Positions 42,624 to 52,502 of a DNA stretch of 64,000 bases are shown here, piece after piece (within the stretch, counting starts at the first letter, position 1; the number at the start of each line of letters is the position of its first letter). The notes under the pieces are model-generated. The model did no database searches. It saw only the letters and a list, made by a program, of their open reading frames with translations, and was not told the DNA's origin. Source of the DNA: Pseudomonas sihuiensis. GTDB taxonomy: Bacteria > Pseudomonadota > Gammaproteobacteria > Pseudomonadales > Pseudomonadaceae. A program made the translations under genes and the position numbers. Location: positions 434,001 through 498,000 of the forward strand of contig NZ_LT629797.1 in the NCBI RefSeq assembly GCF_900106015.1, given 5' to 3'.

Positions 42624-43639
42624 GTCTGAATCTGCAGAGCGACGTGTCGCTCAAGGCCTTCAACAGCTTTGGTGTCGATGTGCATGCACGGCGTTTCGCT
42701 GAAGCCCGCGATGATGACGATGTGCGCGAGGCGCTGAACCTGGCAAATCAGCAGGGCTTGCCGCTGCTGGTGATCGGCGGTGGCAGCAACCTGCTGCTGA
42801 CCCGCGATGTCGAGGCGCTGGTGCTGCGCATGGCCAGCCGTGGTATTCGTATTCTGGAGGACGACGGCGAGCAGGTGCTGGTGGAGGCCGAAGCCGGTGA
42901 GCCCTGGCATCCGTTCGTGCAATGGAGCCTGGCGCAGGGCCTCAATGGCCTGGAAAACCTCAGCCTGATTCCCGGTACCGTGGGTGCCGCGCCGATGCAG
43001 AACATTGGCGCCTATGGTGTGGAGATCAAGGATCTGTTCGCCGGCCTGACCGCTCTGGATCGGCACACCGGCGAGCTGCGCGACTTCGCGCTGGAAGAAT
43101 GCGCCTTCGCCTACCGCGACAGTCTGTTCAAGCGCGAAGCCGGGTGCTGGTTGATCCTGCGCGTGCGCTTCCGTCTGAGTCGCCTGGCTTCGCTGCGTCT
43201 GGATTATGGTCCGGTACGTCAGCGCCTGGCTGAGATGGGCATCGAGGCACCGACTGCAAGCGATGTCAGTCGAGCTATCTGCGCCATTCGCAGCGAGAAG
43301 CTGCCAGATCCCGCCGAGCTGGGTAACGCCGGCAGCTTCTTCAAGAATCCGGTGGTGCCATTCGAACTGGCCGAGAGCATTCGCGCCGAGCATGCCGATC
43401 TGGTCAGCTATCCGGCTGGAGCTGGCCTGGCCAAGCTGGCTGCCGGTTGGCTGATCGAGCGGGCAGGGTGGAAGGGGGCGCGTGAGGGCGATGCTGGCGT
43501 GCATCGTTTGCAGGCGCTGGTGCTGGTCAACTACGGCAACGCCACAGGCGCGCAGCTGCTGCAGCTGGCGCAGCGTATCCAGGCCGATGTATTCGAGCGC
43601 TTCGGTGTTGAGCTGGAGATCGAGCCCAACGTGCTCTGA
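42620..43639 (+). CDS. murB: UDP-N-acetylenolpyruvoylglucosamine reductase MurB
   Basis: A 339-residue FAD enzyme of the long (type I) MurB class. It has the FAD-binding block VIGGGSNLLLTRDVEALVLRM, IPGTVGAAPMQNIGAYGVEI and the catalytic Ser in GNAGSFFKNPVV. It reduces enolpyruvyl-UDP-GlcNAc to UDP-MurNAc. It is the last gene of the envelope operon, ending before REP D and a terminator. Confidence 0.97.
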   Translation: MSLNLQSDVSLKAFNSFGVDVHARRFAEARDDDDVREALNLANQQGLPLLVIGGGSNLLLTRDVEALVLRMASRGIRILEDDGEQVLVEAEAGEPWHPFVQWSLAQGLNGLENLSLIPGTVGAAPMQNIGAYGVEIKDLFAGLTALDRHTGELRDFALEECAFAYRDSLFKREAGCWLILRVRFRLSRLASLRLDYGPVRQRLAEMGIEAPTASDVSRAICAIRSEKLPDPAELGNAGSFFKNPVVPFELAESIRAEHADLVSYPAGAGLAKLAAGWLIERAGWKGAREGDAGVHRLQALVLVNYGNATGAQLLQLAQRIQADVFERFGVELEIEPNVL

Positions 43640-43672
43640 TCTGTAGGCAGGGCGTGATCCGCTGCCTGCCGC

Positions 43673-43694
43673 TCCCGGATTGCATCCGGGCTAC
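43673..43694. repeat. REP unit D
   Basis: CCCGGATTGCATCCGGGCTA, the same unit as in doublets C and E. A degraded partner may lie just upstream (GTAGGCAGGGCG from 43643). It lies between the converging murB and rne genes. Confidence 0.85.
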
Positions 43695-43721
43695 GCTTCT
43701 GCAGCGCCAGGAACGGAAATG

Positions 43722-43751
43722 AAAAAGGGGATGCCTAGGCATCCCCTTTTT
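43722..43751. terminator. Bidirectional terminator between murB and rne
   Basis: AAAAAGGGGATGC-CTAG-GCATCCCCTTTTT, a 13-bp stem. The T-run on the minus strand ends rne, whose stop is 16 bases away; the T-run on the plus strand ends the murB operon. Confidence 0.93.
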
Positions 43752-43767
43752 ACTTACCGCAGGAGGA

Positions 43768-46700
43768 TCAAGCCTGAGGCTTGACCTCCTCCTTGTCGGC
43801 TTGCGTCTCTTCTTCCGGCTGCGCTTGCTCTACCGCTTCGCTCACGCTTTGCTCGCTGACGACAGAGGTGGCTTCGGCTTCAGCGACCGGCTCGACTACA
43901 GGAGCTGTTTCGACTACGGCGGCTTCGGCTTCTGCCGGGACGCTTGCTTCAGCGACCGGAGCGGCGTCGACTGCTGGGGCAGCCTCTACAGCCGGGGCTG
44001 CAGCGGCGGCCTGTGCAGCTTCGCGCGCCAGGCGCTCAGCTTCACGCTGACGACGACGCACTTCGCGCGGGTCGTTCGGCGCACGGCCAGTGGCATTGGC
44101 CGGAACCGCTGCGGCAGCAGGTGCTTGCTCGACCGGTGCCGGAGCAGGCTCCTGGGCGACTTCGACAGTCGGCTCAGCTTGAGCGATCGGTTCGGCAGCG
44201 GGAGCTTCCACGACGACAGGGGCTTCGGCTGCGGCTGGTTCTGCCTCAACTGCTTTCTCTGCGACCGGAGCGGCTTCGACCACTTCACTCACAGCAGCCT
44301 CGGCTTGCGCCTCGACCGGTTGAGCAGCAGGGGCTTCTTCAACCTGAACAGCCGGTGCTTCGACGACCGGGGCTTCGCTGACCGGAGCCTCGCTGGCAAC
44401 GGCTTCGCTGCTATCGACGCTTTCTGCAACCACGGCGGCGGCAGTAGCCACAGCAACCGGAGTGACTGCCTGGGCGTCGTTACCGGCAGCTTCGCTGTTC
44501 TCGGCGCTCTCGATCAGGTTGCCATCGGCATCACGCTGACGTTCGCGACGATTGCTGCGACGACGCTGACCGCGGGAACGGCGACGCGGGCGCTCGCCAT
44601 CGTTGCTGTCCTGCTCGTCGTCCTGCAGTTGCTCTTCGTTCGGCAGTGCTTCGTCCTGCAGGGCCTCGGTTTGCTCGGCACGCGGCTGACGCTCTTCACG
44701 CGGTTGACGCTGACGCTCCTGACGTTCACCGCGCGGCTGGCGCTCGGCACGCTCTTCGCGTTGCTCGTTACCAGCATCGGCATCGAGTGGTTCACGCAGT
44801 TCACGCACGCGCTCTTCACGCGGGGCACGCTCTTCGCGCGGCTTGCGCTCACGGCGATTTTCCTGACCTTCGCGCGGCTCGCGTGGGGCGCGCTCTTCAC
44901 GCGGTTGACGCTCTTCGCGAGGTTGGCGTTCTTCACGCGGTTCACGGGCCTGACGCTCTTCACGCGGGGCGCGCTCTTCGCGAGGCTTGCGCTCCTCGTC
45001 GCGGCGACCGCCACGGTTGCGGCTCTGCTGACGACCGTTGCGACGCTCTTCGCGCGGCGGACGCTCGTTGCTCTTCTTCTCGACTACTGCGGGCTGGGCT
45101 TCTTCTTCCTTGCCGGCGAACAGGCTGACCAGAGACTTCACCAGGCCCTTGAACAGGCTCGGTTCAGGCGCCTTGGTCGGAGCCAGCGGTGCTTGCGGCT
45201 CGGCAGCGACCGGGGCGCTGCTGCGCGGTGCGGCCTTGATCGCGGCTTCCTGGCGAACCAGGGTGCGCGTGGCGGCGGCCGGCTGGGCAGCGGTTTCTTC
45301 GGTTTCCGCGGTGGCGGCGATTTCGTAGCTGGTCTGGCCGCTCAGGGCTTCCGGGCTGTCGTCACGCAGACGCTGCACTTCGAAATGCGGGGTTTCCAGG
45401 TGATCGTTCGGCAGGATCACGATACGCGCACGGGTGCGCAGTTCGATCTTGGTGATCGAGTTGCGCTTCTCGTTGAGCAGGAAGGCGGCGACCGGGATCG
45501 GTACCTGAGCGCGGACTTCGGCGGTGCGATCCTTCAGCGCTTCTTCTTCGATCAGGCGCAGGATGGCCAGCGACAGGGATTCGACGTCACGGATGATGCC
45601 TTGGCCGTTGCAGCGTGGGCAGACGATGCCGCTGGTCTCGCCGAGGGACGGACGCAGGCGCTGACGGGACATTTCCAGCAGGCCGAAGCGCGAGATGCGG
45701 CCGACCTGAACGCGGGCGCGGTCGGCTTCCAGGGCTTCACGCACCTTCTCTTCGACGGCGCGCTGGTTCTTGGCCGGGGTCATGTCGATGAAATCGATGA
45801 CGATCAGACCGCCGATGTCGCGCAGACGCAGCTGGCGGGCGATTTCTTCGGCCGCTTCCAGGTTGGTCTGCAGCGCGGTTTCCTCGATGTCGCTGCCCTT
45901 GGTGGCGCGCGCCGAGTTGATGTCGATGGAAACCAGGGCCTCGGTTGGGTCGATGACGATGGAACCACCGGACGGCAGCTTCACTTCACGCTGGAAGGCG
46001 GTTTCGATCTGGCTTTCGATCTGGAAGCGGTTGAACAGCGGCACGCTGTCTTCATACAGCTTGATCTTGCTGGCGTACTGCGGCATCACCTGCTGGATGA
46101 AGGAGAGGGCTTCTTCCTGGGCTTCGACGCTGTCGACCAGCACTTCGCCGATATCCTGGCGCAGGTAGTCGCGGATGGCGCGGATGATGACATTGGATTC
46201 CTGATAGATCAGGAACGGGGCAGGGCGGCTGGTGGAGGCTTCCTTGATGGCGCTCCACAGTTGCAGCAGGTAGTCGAGGTCCCACTGCATTTCTTCGCTG
46301 GAGCGGCCCAGGCCGGCAGTGCGCACGATCAGGCCCATGTCGGCCGGAGCGTTGAGGCCATTCAGCGCTTCACGCAGTTCGTTGCGCTCTTCACCTTCGA
46401 TGCGGCGGCTGATGCCGCCGGCACGCGGGTTGTTCGGCATCAGCACCAGGTAACGACCGGCCAGGCTGATGAAGGTGGTCAGGGCTGCGCCCTTGTTGCC
46501 GCGCTCTTCTTTCTCGACCTGGACGATGACTTCCTGGCCTTCCTTGAGCACGTCCTTAATGTTGACGCGGCCGCCTTCAGGGGCTTTGGAGAAGTATTCG
46601 CGGGAGATTTCTTTGAGGGGGAGGAAGCCGTGGCGTTCGGAGCCGAAGTCGACGAAAGCGGCTTCGAGGCTGGGTTCAACTCGGGTGATGCGGCCTTTGT

Positions 46701-46824
46701 AGATGTTGGCCTTTTTTTGTTCACGGGCGCCGGACTCGATGTCCAGGTCGTAGAGTTTTTGGCCATCTACCAGGGCAACACGCAACTCTTCAGGCTGAGT
46801 CGCGTTAATTAGCATTCTTTTCAT
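43768..46824 (-). CDS. rne: Ribonuclease E
   Basis: A 1018-residue essential endoribonuclease. The catalytic half starts [21 protein letters not shown], with the S1 domain (about 35-125), the DNase I-like active site ([11 protein letters not shown] and VIDFIDM, equivalents of Asp303 and Asp346) and the Zn-link CPRCNGQG. The C-terminal half is disordered: an Arg/Glu block of PREER-type repeats (about 588-722), then an Ala/Val/Glu/Pro-rich stretch and the short motif [12 protein letters not shown] (about 910). It scaffolds the RNA degradosome at the membrane. The upstream in-frame ATG at 46869 is rejected because homologues begin [10 protein letters not shown] long 5' leader precedes it. Confidence 0.96.
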   Translation of the reverse strand: MKRMLINATQPEELRVALVDGQKLYDLDIESGAREQKKANIYKGRITRVEPSLEAAFVDFGSERHGFLPLKEISREYFSKAPEGGRVNIKDVLKEGQEVIVQVEKEERGNKGAALTTFISLAGRYLVLMPNNPRAGGISRRIEGEERNELREALNGLNAPADMGLIVRTAGLGRSSEEMQWDLDYLLQLWSAIKEASTSRPAPFLIYQESNVIIRAIRDYLRQDIGEVLVDSVEAQEEALSFIQQVMPQYASKIKLYEDSVPLFNRFQIESQIETAFQREVKLPSGGSIVIDPTEALVSIDINSARATKGSDIEETALQTNLEAAEEIARQLRLRDIGGLIVIDFIDMTPAKNQRAVEEKVREALEADRARVQVGRISRFGLLEMSRQRLRPSLGETSGIVCPRCNGQGIIRDVESLSLAILRLIEEEALKDRTAEVRAQVPIPVAAFLLNEKRNSITKIELRTRARIVILPNDHLETPHFEVQRLRDDSPEALSGQTSYEIAATAETEETAAQPAAATRTLVRQEAAIKAAPRSSAPVAAEPQAPLAPTKAPEPSLFKGLVKSLVSLFAGKEEEAQPAVVEKKSNERPPREERRNGRQQSRNRGGRRDEERKPREERAPREERQAREPREERQPREERQPREERAPREPREGQENRRERKPREERAPREERVRELREPLDADAGNEQREERAERQPRGERQERQRQPREERQPRAEQTEALQDEALPNEEQLQDDEQDSNDGERPRRRSRGQRRRSNRRERQRDADGNLIESAENSEAAGNDAQAVTPVAVATAAAVVAESVDSSEAVASEAPVSEAPVVEAPAVQVEEAPAAQPVEAQAEAAVSEVVEAAPVAEKAVEAEPAAAEAPVVVEAPAAEPIAQAEPTVEVAQEPAPAPVEQAPAAAAVPANATGRAPNDPREVRRRQREAERLAREAAQAAAAAPAVEAAPAVDAAPVAEASVPAEAEAAVVETAPVVEPVAEAEATSVVSEQSVSEAVEQAQPEEETQADKEEVKPQA

Positions 46825-47346
46825 GTGGTACCAATGGGTTCCGGGGCTAGCGGAAGCCACGTTAGGCACACACGACTCTCAGGGTCGGTGTCAGGCGCGT
46901 CAGAAACGGTCGTAAATCGTTCCACTGTCTAGCGACGGTCAGCCATTATCAGGCCGCGGTCGCGACGGACGTCTCCTGCTTGCTGTGGTGACAGAAAGCA
47001 CTCAGTCAGGAAGAGGAATCAACTGGCGGTAGCGGACGAGATGAGGCGTCTTTGATCAAGCGATATGCTACGCAGTCCGACAGTTGTACATCTCCACCCT
47101 ACACGTATCGCTGAAAATCGGGTGCCGCGCGCGGATTCCGCAGCGGTTGTCAGTTACCGCGACCGCCCGGTGGGCGAATCGCGCATCATACTCAAGGCTT
47201 TATTTCCGAAGTCTTCGTGGCCTTTTGCGGCCTTTCTAACCTGAAGAATCCGTCGGACGGCCTCACGTCCAAATACGTTTGCGCGGGCAGGGGATGGCAA
47301 GTTTGGCATTCATCCGCAAGCCAGGCCGCTTTTGGCGGCGTTCGCG
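46825..47346 (-). promoter_or_regulatory. Long rne 5' untranslated leader
   Basis: The predicted start site (near 47340) leaves about 515 nt before the rne ATG. No credible gene lies on either strand in this 579-bp gap. In E. coli the 361-nt rne leader is bound by RNase E to destabilise its own mRNA, so a similar feedback role is likely. Several GC-rich inverted stretches are visible, for example around 47219-47233 and 47321-47340. I cannot assign an equivalent of the E. coli sensor hairpin by eye. Confidence 0.6.
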
Positions 47347-47375
47347 ACTATAGCAGCAATGATTAAGTGCTTCAA
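47347..47375 (-). promoter_or_regulatory. rne promoter
   Basis: On the minus strand, TTGAAG (47370-47375), a 17-base spacer and TATAGT (47347-47352). It is the best sigma70 match in the rne-rluC gap and predicts a start near 47340. Confidence 0.65.
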
Positions 47376-47388
47376 TTCCATAAAAAAT

Positions 47389-47397
47389 TGTTATGAT
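47389..47397 (+). promoter_or_regulatory. rluC extended -10 promoter
   Basis: TG-T-TATGAT is an extended -10 element; the -35 region is weak. The expected start site (about 47403-47405) falls on the rluC ATG at 47404, implying a leaderless message. It lies 14 bases from the divergent rne -35, so the two promoters may compete. Confidence 0.5.
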
Positions 47398-47403
47398 TGC
47401 GCG

Positions 47404-48357
47404 ATGACTACTCCTGCCTCTCCAACCTCCGGCGTTCAGCTGATCGAGGTTGCACCGGAACTCGCCGGCCAACGCATCGACAACTTCCTCAGGACACAGC
47501 TCAAGGGCGTGCCCAAGACCCTGATTTACCGCATTCTGCGCAAGGGTGAAGTGCGGGTTAACAAGGGGCGGATCAAGCCCGAGTACAAGCTCCAGGCTGG
47601 TGACGTGGTGCGCGTGCCGCCGCTGCGTCTGGCCGAGCGCGATGAGCCCGAGCCGCTGGCGCAGGGGCTGCTGCAGCGCCTCGAAGCCGCCATCGTTTAT
47701 GAGGACAAGGCGCTGATCGTGCTGAACAAGCCGGCCGGCATCGCCGTGCATGGTGGCAGTGGCTTGAATTACGGTGTGATCGAGGCGTTTCGCCAGTTGC
47801 GTCCCGATGCCAAGGATCTGGAGCTGGTGCATCGCCTCGATCGCGATACCTCCGGCCTGCTGATGATCGCCAAGAAGCGCAGCATGCTGCGCCACCTGCA
47901 CGAAGCGCTGCGCGGCGATGGCGTGGACAAGCGCTACATGGCGTTGGTGCGTGGCCACTGGGCGACCGCCAAGAAGCAGATCGCCGCGCCGCTGCTGAAA
48001 AGCAACCTGCGCTCCGGCGAGCGTATGGTCGAGGTGAATCCCGAGGGCAAGGAGGCGCTCACGGTATTTCGCGTGCTGCGCCGTTTCGGTGAGTTCGCCA
48101 CGCTGGTTGAAGCCAGGCCGATCACTGGTCGTACCCATCAGATTCGTGTGCACGCCCAATATGCGGGTCATGGTATCGCCGGCGACAGCAAATACGGCGA
48201 CGACGACTTCTCCCGCGAGATTCGCGAGCTGGGCGGTAAACGCCTGTTCCTGCATGCCTATGAGTTGCACGTGCCGCTGCCCGATGGTGGCGTGCTGAAG
48301 CTCGAGGCTCCGGTGGATGAGATGTGGGCGAAGACCCTGGAGCGTCTGAGTGCCTGA
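47404..48357 (+). CDS. rluC: 23S rRNA pseudouridine synthase RluC
   Basis: A 317-residue enzyme with an N-terminal S4 RNA-binding domain ([33 protein letters not shown]) and the RsuA/RluA catalytic domain with Asp in [11 protein letters not shown]. It modifies U955, U2504 and U2580 of 23S rRNA (E. coli numbering). The ATG at 47404 fits homologues, but no Shine-Dalgarno lies before it. It overlaps the HAD gene by 8 bases. Confidence 0.95.
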   Translation: MTTPASPTSGVQLIEVAPELAGQRIDNFLRTQLKGVPKTLIYRILRKGEVRVNKGRIKPEYKLQAGDVVRVPPLRLAERDEPEPLAQGLLQRLEAAIVYEDKALIVLNKPAGIAVHGGSGLNYGVIEAFRQLRPDAKDLELVHRLDRDTSGLLMIAKKRSMLRHLHEALRGDGVDKRYMALVRGHWATAKKQIAAPLLKSNLRSGERMVEVNPEGKEALTVFRVLRRFGEFATLVEARPITGRTHQIRVHAQYAGHGIAGDSKYGDDDFSREIRELGGKRLFLHAYELHVPLPDGGVLKLEAPVDEMWAKTLERLSA

Positions 48358-49045
48358 TTATCAGCTACTGATTTTCGATTGGGACGGCACGCTGGTGGAT
48401 TCCATCGGCCGTATCGTCGAGGCCATGCACCGTGCTGCCGATGTGGCATGTGTGCCGCGCTGCAGCGATGTCGCGGTGCGCGGGATCATTGGTCTGGAGC
48501 TGGGTGTGGCGATTCGCACGCTTTACCCGGAACTCGATGAGCCGCTGCGAATCGAAACCATCCGGCGTGCCTACAGCGAGCAGTATCTGGCGCTGGAAAC
48601 CGAGCCGTCGCCACTGTTCGAGGGCGTGCGCGAGTCGCTCGAGGTCTTTCGTGATCAGGGTTATCGTCTTGCCGTGGCCACTGGCAAGGGGCGCAAGGGG
48701 TTGCATCGGGTGCTGGCTGACAAGGGTTGGCTTGATTACTTCGATATGACCCGTTGCGCCGACGAGACGGCGAGCAAGCCCGATCCGCTGATGCTGCATG
48801 AGATTCTTGCGCATTGCCGGGTGCAGCCCGAGCGCGCGCTGATGGTGGGGGATTCGACCTTCGACCTGCTGATGGCGCGCAATGCCGGGATGGATGCCGT
48901 GGCGGTAGGTTTCGGTGCGCAGCCGTTGTCGGTGCTGCGCGAGTGCTCGCCGCGTTTGGCGATCAATGAATTCAATGAGCTGCGTGCATGGCTGGAAGGC
49001 CGTCAGGCGCAGCGTCCTGCAGAGGTGAGTGAGCATGTCGGATGA
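48350..49045 (+). CDS. HAD-superfamily hydrolase (phosphoglycolate phosphatase-like)
   Basis: A 231-residue HAD-IA protein. Motif I is DWDGTLVDS, motif II VATGK, motif III has K in ASKPDP and motif IV is [10 protein letters not shown], all intact. The helical cap (about 15-85) is the PGP/Gph type. Substrate unknown; these are small-molecule phosphatases. The GTG start overlaps rluC by 8 bases and the stop overlaps sppA by 11, so rluC-HAD-sppA form one operon. Confidence 0.92.
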   Translation: MPDYQLLIFDWDGTLVDSIGRIVEAMHRAADVACVPRCSDVAVRGIIGLELGVAIRTLYPELDEPLRIETIRRAYSEQYLALETEPSPLFEGVRESLEVFRDQGYRLAVATGKGRKGLHRVLADKGWLDYFDMTRCADETASKPDPLMLHEILAHCRVQPERALMVGDSTFDLLMARNAGMDAVAVGFGAQPLSVLRECSPRLAINEFNELRAWLEGRQAQRPAEVSEHVG

Positions 49046-50012
49046 GTGGAAGTCATCGTCTTCGTCGGGCGAGGATGCCAAAAGCTGGAAGTTGCTGGAG
49101 AAGGCACTGCTTTCCAGTGTTCAGGAGCAGCGTCGCTCGCGTCGCTGGGGCATCTTTTTCAAGCTGCTGACCTTTATCTATCTGTTCGGTGCGCTGGCGC
49201 TGGTGTTGCCGGTGCTCGACCTGAAAAAAGCCTCGACCACTGAGGCGCATACCGCGCTGATCGAAATTCGCGGCATGATCGCTGATCGTGAAGAAGCCAG
49301 TGCCGACAAGGTGGTGGGCAGTCTGCGCGCCGCCTTCGAGGACACTAATACCAAAGGTGTGATCCTGCGCATCAATAGCCCGGGCGGCAGCCCGGTGCAG
49401 TCCGGCTACATCTATGACGAGATCCGTCGTTTGCGCGGCGAATATCCGCAGACCAAGGTCTATGCGGTGATCAGTGATCTGGGTGCCTCCGGTGCCTACT
49501 ACATTGCCAGTGCGGCTGATGAGATCTATGCCGACAAGGCCAGCCTGGTTGGCTCCATTGGTGTCACGGCGGCCAGTTTCGGCTTTGTTGAAACCATGCA
49601 GAAGCTTGGTGTGGAGCGCCGCGTTTATACCTCGGGCGAGCACAAGGCGTTTCTCGATCCGTTCCAGCCGCAGAAGGAAGAGGAAACTCGCTTCTGGAAG
49701 GGGGTGCTGGACACCACGCATCGCCAGTTCATCGAAAGCGTGAAGCAGGGGCGCGGTGAGCGTCTCAAGGCGGACGAGCATCCCGAACTGTTCTCGGGCT
49801 TGGTCTGGTCGGGTGAGCAGGCGCTGCAGTTGGGGTTGGTCGATGCGCTGGGCAGTGCCAGCTATGTGGCGCGCGAGGTGATTGGCCAGAAAGAGATGGT
49901 CGACTTCACTCTGCGTGATACGCCATTTGATCGCTTCGCCAAGCGCCTGGGTACCAGTGTGGCGGATCGCATCGCGTTGTGGATGGGCTTTCAGGGACCG
50001 ACACTACGCTGA
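49035..50012 (+). CDS. sppA: Signal peptide peptidase SppA-type protease
   Basis: A 325-residue short-form SppA (one protease domain). It has a cytosolic N-terminus, one membrane helix at about 40-60 (FFKLLTFIYLFGALALVLPVL), then the S49 domain with the Ser nucleophile in GASGAYY (about 152) and the general-base Lys in SGEHKAFLDPF (about 206). It degrades signal peptides left in the membrane. The ATG at 49035 has AGAGGTGA upstream. A terminator follows. Confidence 0.94.
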   Translation: MSDEWKSSSSSGEDAKSWKLLEKALLSSVQEQRRSRRWGIFFKLLTFIYLFGALALVLPVLDLKKASTTEAHTALIEIRGMIADREEASADKVVGSLRAAFEDTNTKGVILRINSPGGSPVQSGYIYDEIRRLRGEYPQTKVYAVISDLGASGAYYIASAADEIYADKASLVGSIGVTAASFGFVETMQKLGVERRVYTSGEHKAFLDPFQPQKEEETRFWKGVLDTTHRQFIESVKQGRGERLKADEHPELFSGLVWSGEQALQLGLVDALGSASYVAREVIGQKEMVDFTLRDTPFDRFAKRLGTSVADRIALWMGFQGPTLR

Positions 50013-50019
50013 TGTATAT

Positions 50020-50048
50020 GAAGAAGGCCCGCGTAGCGGGCCTTCTTC
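50020..50048. terminator. Bidirectional terminator between sppA and maf
   Basis: GAAGAAGGCCCGC-GTA-GCGGGCCTTCTTC, a 13-bp stem just past the sppA stop and just beyond the maf stop on the opposite strand. Confidence 0.88.
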
Positions 50049-50057
50049 GTTGATGGC

Positions 50058-50639
50058 TCAAGGAATCTCGACGCCTTCGTTCAGTAGCATGTCCACCAGG
50101 CGAATCAGTGGCAGGCCGATCAGGCTTGTAGCGTCCTCGCCTTCGGTGCTGCGGAACAGGCTGATGCCCAGTCCTTCCGATTTGAAGCTGCCGGCGCAAT
50201 CGAAAGGTTGTTCTCGCTGTAGGTAGCGCAGAATCCGTTCGTCGCTCAGTGGGCGAAAGTGCACGGTGAAGGGCACGCATTCGACCTGGCATTTGCCGGT
50301 GTTCGAGTTGAGGAGTGCCAGACCGGTGAGGAAGGTGACGCTGCTGCCACTGGCGGCGCGCAGCTGTTGCTGGGCTCTCGGCAGATCGTGGGGTTTGCCG
50401 AGTATTTGTCCATCGCCGAGTACGGCGACCTGGTCCGAGCCGATGATCAGATGGTCAGGATGGCTGACGGCGAGGGCGCGGGCCTTTTCTTCGGCCAGGC
50501 GCTTGACCAGGTCGATGGCTGCTTCACTGGGCAGGCGGGTTTCGTCGATGCTCGGCGATTGCCAGGTAAAGGGCAGTTGCAGGCGTTCGAGCAGCTCGCG
50601 GCGGTAGGGTGAGCTGGAGGCGAGCAGCAGCGCGGGCAT
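50058..50639 (-). CDS. Maf-family nucleoside triphosphate pyrophosphatase (YceF type)
   Basis: A 193-residue Maf protein (MPALLLASSSPYRRELLERL, the SIDETR loop, IGSDQVAVLGDGQILGKP). The sequence is of the YceF group, which hydrolyses 7-methyl-GTP. The catalytic Asp in GSDQVA is present. It stands opposite yceD, as in many gammaproteobacteria. Confidence 0.93.
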   Translation of the reverse strand: MPALLLASSSPYRRELLERLQLPFTWQSPSIDETRLPSEAAIDLVKRLAEEKARALAVSHPDHLIIGSDQVAVLGDGQILGKPHDLPRAQQQLRAASGSSVTFLTGLALLNSNTGKCQVECVPFTVHFRPLSDERILRYLQREQPFDCAGSFKSEGLGISLFRSTEGEDATSLIGLPLIRLVDMLLNEGVEIP

Positions 50640-50711
50640 GTTCTCTTCCTTTATATAGGTGGGCGGGGAATTCTACTGATCGCCACCATTCGAAGACAGG
50701 CCGAATTTCCT

Positions 50712-50740
50712 TTGACAGCGGCAGGGTGCATCCCTAGAAT
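50712..50740 (+). promoter_or_regulatory. Strong promoter of yceD-rpmF-plsX
   Basis: A perfect TTGACA (50712-50717), 17 bases, TAGAAT (50735-50740). The expected start (50746-50748) is only 2-4 bases before the yceD ATG at 50750, so the message would be leaderless or nearly so. Confidence 0.75.
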
Positions 50741-50749
50741 GCTGCGCCT

Positions 50750-51277
50750 ATGTTGAATGGGCCGATTCCACCTCACGTTGATCCGCGCAAGCTCGCCGAC
50801 CGCGAAGCTACCCTCGAAGGGCAGCTCGAACTGGCCAGCCTGCCGCGTCTCTGCGACCCGCTATCCGATACGGTTGGCGCGGTGCAGGCGAAGTTTCATT
50901 TCGCCCGTGACGAGCAGAAAACTGTGGTTATCCGCAGTGAGCTCGAGGTTGAGGTCAAAATGGTCTGCCAGCGTTGTCTGGAGCTGGTCGCGCTACCCAT
51001 CCGCAGCGAATGTGAATACGCCGTGGTTCGGGTTGGAGCGAACACTCAGTCCTTGCCTAAGGGCTACGACGTGCTGGAAGTGGGCGAAGAGCCGCTGGAG
51101 CTGCTTGGTCTGGTCGAGGAAGAGTTGCTTCTCGCCTTGCCCATCGTTCCTGCTCATGCCCCAGGTGATTGCCAGCAGCCGGACGGTCTCGATGAGCCCG
51201 AGCCAGGCGAGGACGAGGTATCGCGGTCCAACCCGTTCAGTGTATTGGCGCAGTTAAAGCGTGACCCAAACGTTTAG
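50750..51277 (+). CDS. yceD: YceD family protein (DUF177), rRNA/L32-associated
   Basis: A 175-residue DUF177 protein with the conserved pair in VCQRCLELV (Cys-x2-Cys) and the C-terminal NPFSVLAQLK. YceD is nearly always encoded before rpmF and is implicated in 23S rRNA and ribosome biogenesis. The ATG agrees with what I remember of homologues (MLNGPIPPHVDPRKLADR), which leaves no room for a Shine-Dalgarno. rpmF starts 13 bases later. Confidence 0.93.
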   Translation: MLNGPIPPHVDPRKLADREATLEGQLELASLPRLCDPLSDTVGAVQAKFHFARDEQKTVVIRSELEVEVKMVCQRCLELVALPIRSECEYAVVRVGANTQSLPKGYDVLEVGEEPLELLGLVEEELLLALPIVPAHAPGDCQQPDGLDEPEPGEDEVSRSNPFSVLAQLKRDPNV

Positions 51278-51290
51278 GAGTTAATGAATT

Positions 51291-51473
51291 ATGGCTGTTC
51301 AGCAGAACAAAAAATCCCGTTCCGCCCGCGACATGCGTCGTTCGCACGACGCCCTCGAGGCCAGCACCCTGTCCGTAGAGAAGAGCACCGGTGAAGTTCA
51401 CCTGCGCCACCACGTTTCTCCGGAAGGCGTGTACCGCGGTCGCAAAGTGATCGACAAGGGCGCTGACGAGTAA
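51291..51473 (+). CDS. rpmF: 50S ribosomal protein L32
   Basis: A 60-residue L32 ([22 protein letters not shown]). It lacks the zinc-binding cysteines, as usual for proteobacterial L32. TAGGAGTTA precedes the start. It lies between yceD and plsX, tying ribosome supply to lipid synthesis. Confidence 0.98.
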   Translation: MAVQQNKKSRSARDMRRSHDALEASTLSVEKSTGEVHLRHHVSPEGVYRGRKVIDKGADE

Positions 51474-51476
51474 TCC

Positions 51477-52487
51477 TTGTCTGCCTCGATCATCGCGATT
51501 GATGCAATGGGTGGGGACTTCGGTCCCCACTGCATTGTTCCGGCCTGCATTTCCGCGCTGGCCGAATTCCCCTCGCTGCATCTGGCCCTCGTCGGCCAAG
51601 CTCCCCTCATCGAAGAACAGCTCGCTCGCCAGTCCGGCGTCGATCGCTCACGCCTGCAGGTTCATCACGCCAGTGAAGTGATCACCATGGACGAGCGTCC
51701 GGCTCAGGCGCTGCGCGGTAAGCCCGATGCCTCGATGCGCGTGGCGCTGGAGCTGGTGCGCCAGCGCCAGGCGCATGCCTGCGTCAGTGCCGGCAATACC
51801 GGTGCGTTGATGGCGCTGTCGCGTTACGTGCTGAAGACGCTACCGGGCATCGATCGGCCGGCCATGGTTAGCCCGATTCCCACCGAGCGCGGTCACTGCT
51901 ACCTGCTGGATCTGGGCGCCAACGTCGATTGCAGTGCCGAGCACCTCTATCAGTTCGCGATCATGGGCGCCGTGGCGGCCGAGACGCTGGGCGTGTCTCG
52001 GCCACGGGTCGCCTTGCTCAATGTCGGTACCGAAGACATCAAGGGCAATCAGCAGGTCAAGCTGGCGGCCAATATGCTGCAGCAGGCGCATGGGCTGAAT
52101 TTCATCGGCTACATAGAGGGCGACGGCATGTATCGCGGCGAAGCCGATGTCGTGGTGTGCGACGGTTTCGTTGGCAATATCCTGCTCAAATCCAGCGAAG
52201 GCCTGGCCAAGATGATCACCGGGCGGGTCGAGACGCTGTTCAGCGATGGGCTGTTTGCCCAGGCGATAGGTGCCCTGGCGATGCCGTTGTTGCGACGCCT
52301 GAAGGCTGATCTGGCGCCGGCGCGGCACAATGGTGCAAGTTTTCTCGGGCTGCAGGGCATCGTGGTCAAGAGCCATGGTGCGGCTGGCCAGGAAAGCTTT
52401 CAGAGCGCCATTCGCTGTGCGCTGCGCGAGGTGCAGGAGAATTTGCCGCAGCGACTGCATGGTCGCCTCGAGGACTTGTTGCTGTAA
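51477..52487 (+). CDS. plsX: Phosphate acyltransferase PlsX
   Basis: A 336-residue enzyme ([41 protein letters not shown]). It makes acyl-phosphate from acyl-ACP for phospholipid synthesis. The only suitable start is TTG at 51477, 3 bases after the rpmF stop, so translation is probably coupled and weak. Repeat copy 2 lies downstream before fabD. Confidence 0.96.
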   Translation: MSASIIAIDAMGGDFGPHCIVPACISALAEFPSLHLALVGQAPLIEEQLARQSGVDRSRLQVHHASEVITMDERPAQALRGKPDASMRVALELVRQRQAHACVSAGNTGALMALSRYVLKTLPGIDRPAMVSPIPTERGHCYLLDLGANVDCSAEHLYQFAIMGAVAAETLGVSRPRVALLNVGTEDIKGNQQVKLAANMLQQAHGLNFIGYIEGDGMYRGEADVVVCDGFVGNILLKSSEGLAKMITGRVETLFSDGLFAQAIGALAMPLLRRLKADLAPARHNGASFLGLQGIVVKSHGAAGQESFQSAIRCALREVQENLPQRLHGRLEDLLL

Positions 52488-52502
52488 ACTCGTCACGTTT
52501 TC

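Noticed and set aside
43801..46812. A 1003-codon open frame antisense to rne
   Set aside because: It mirrors the rne codons (Phe/Leu/Arg/Thr-rich), with no domain and no start signals; a shadow of the GC bias.
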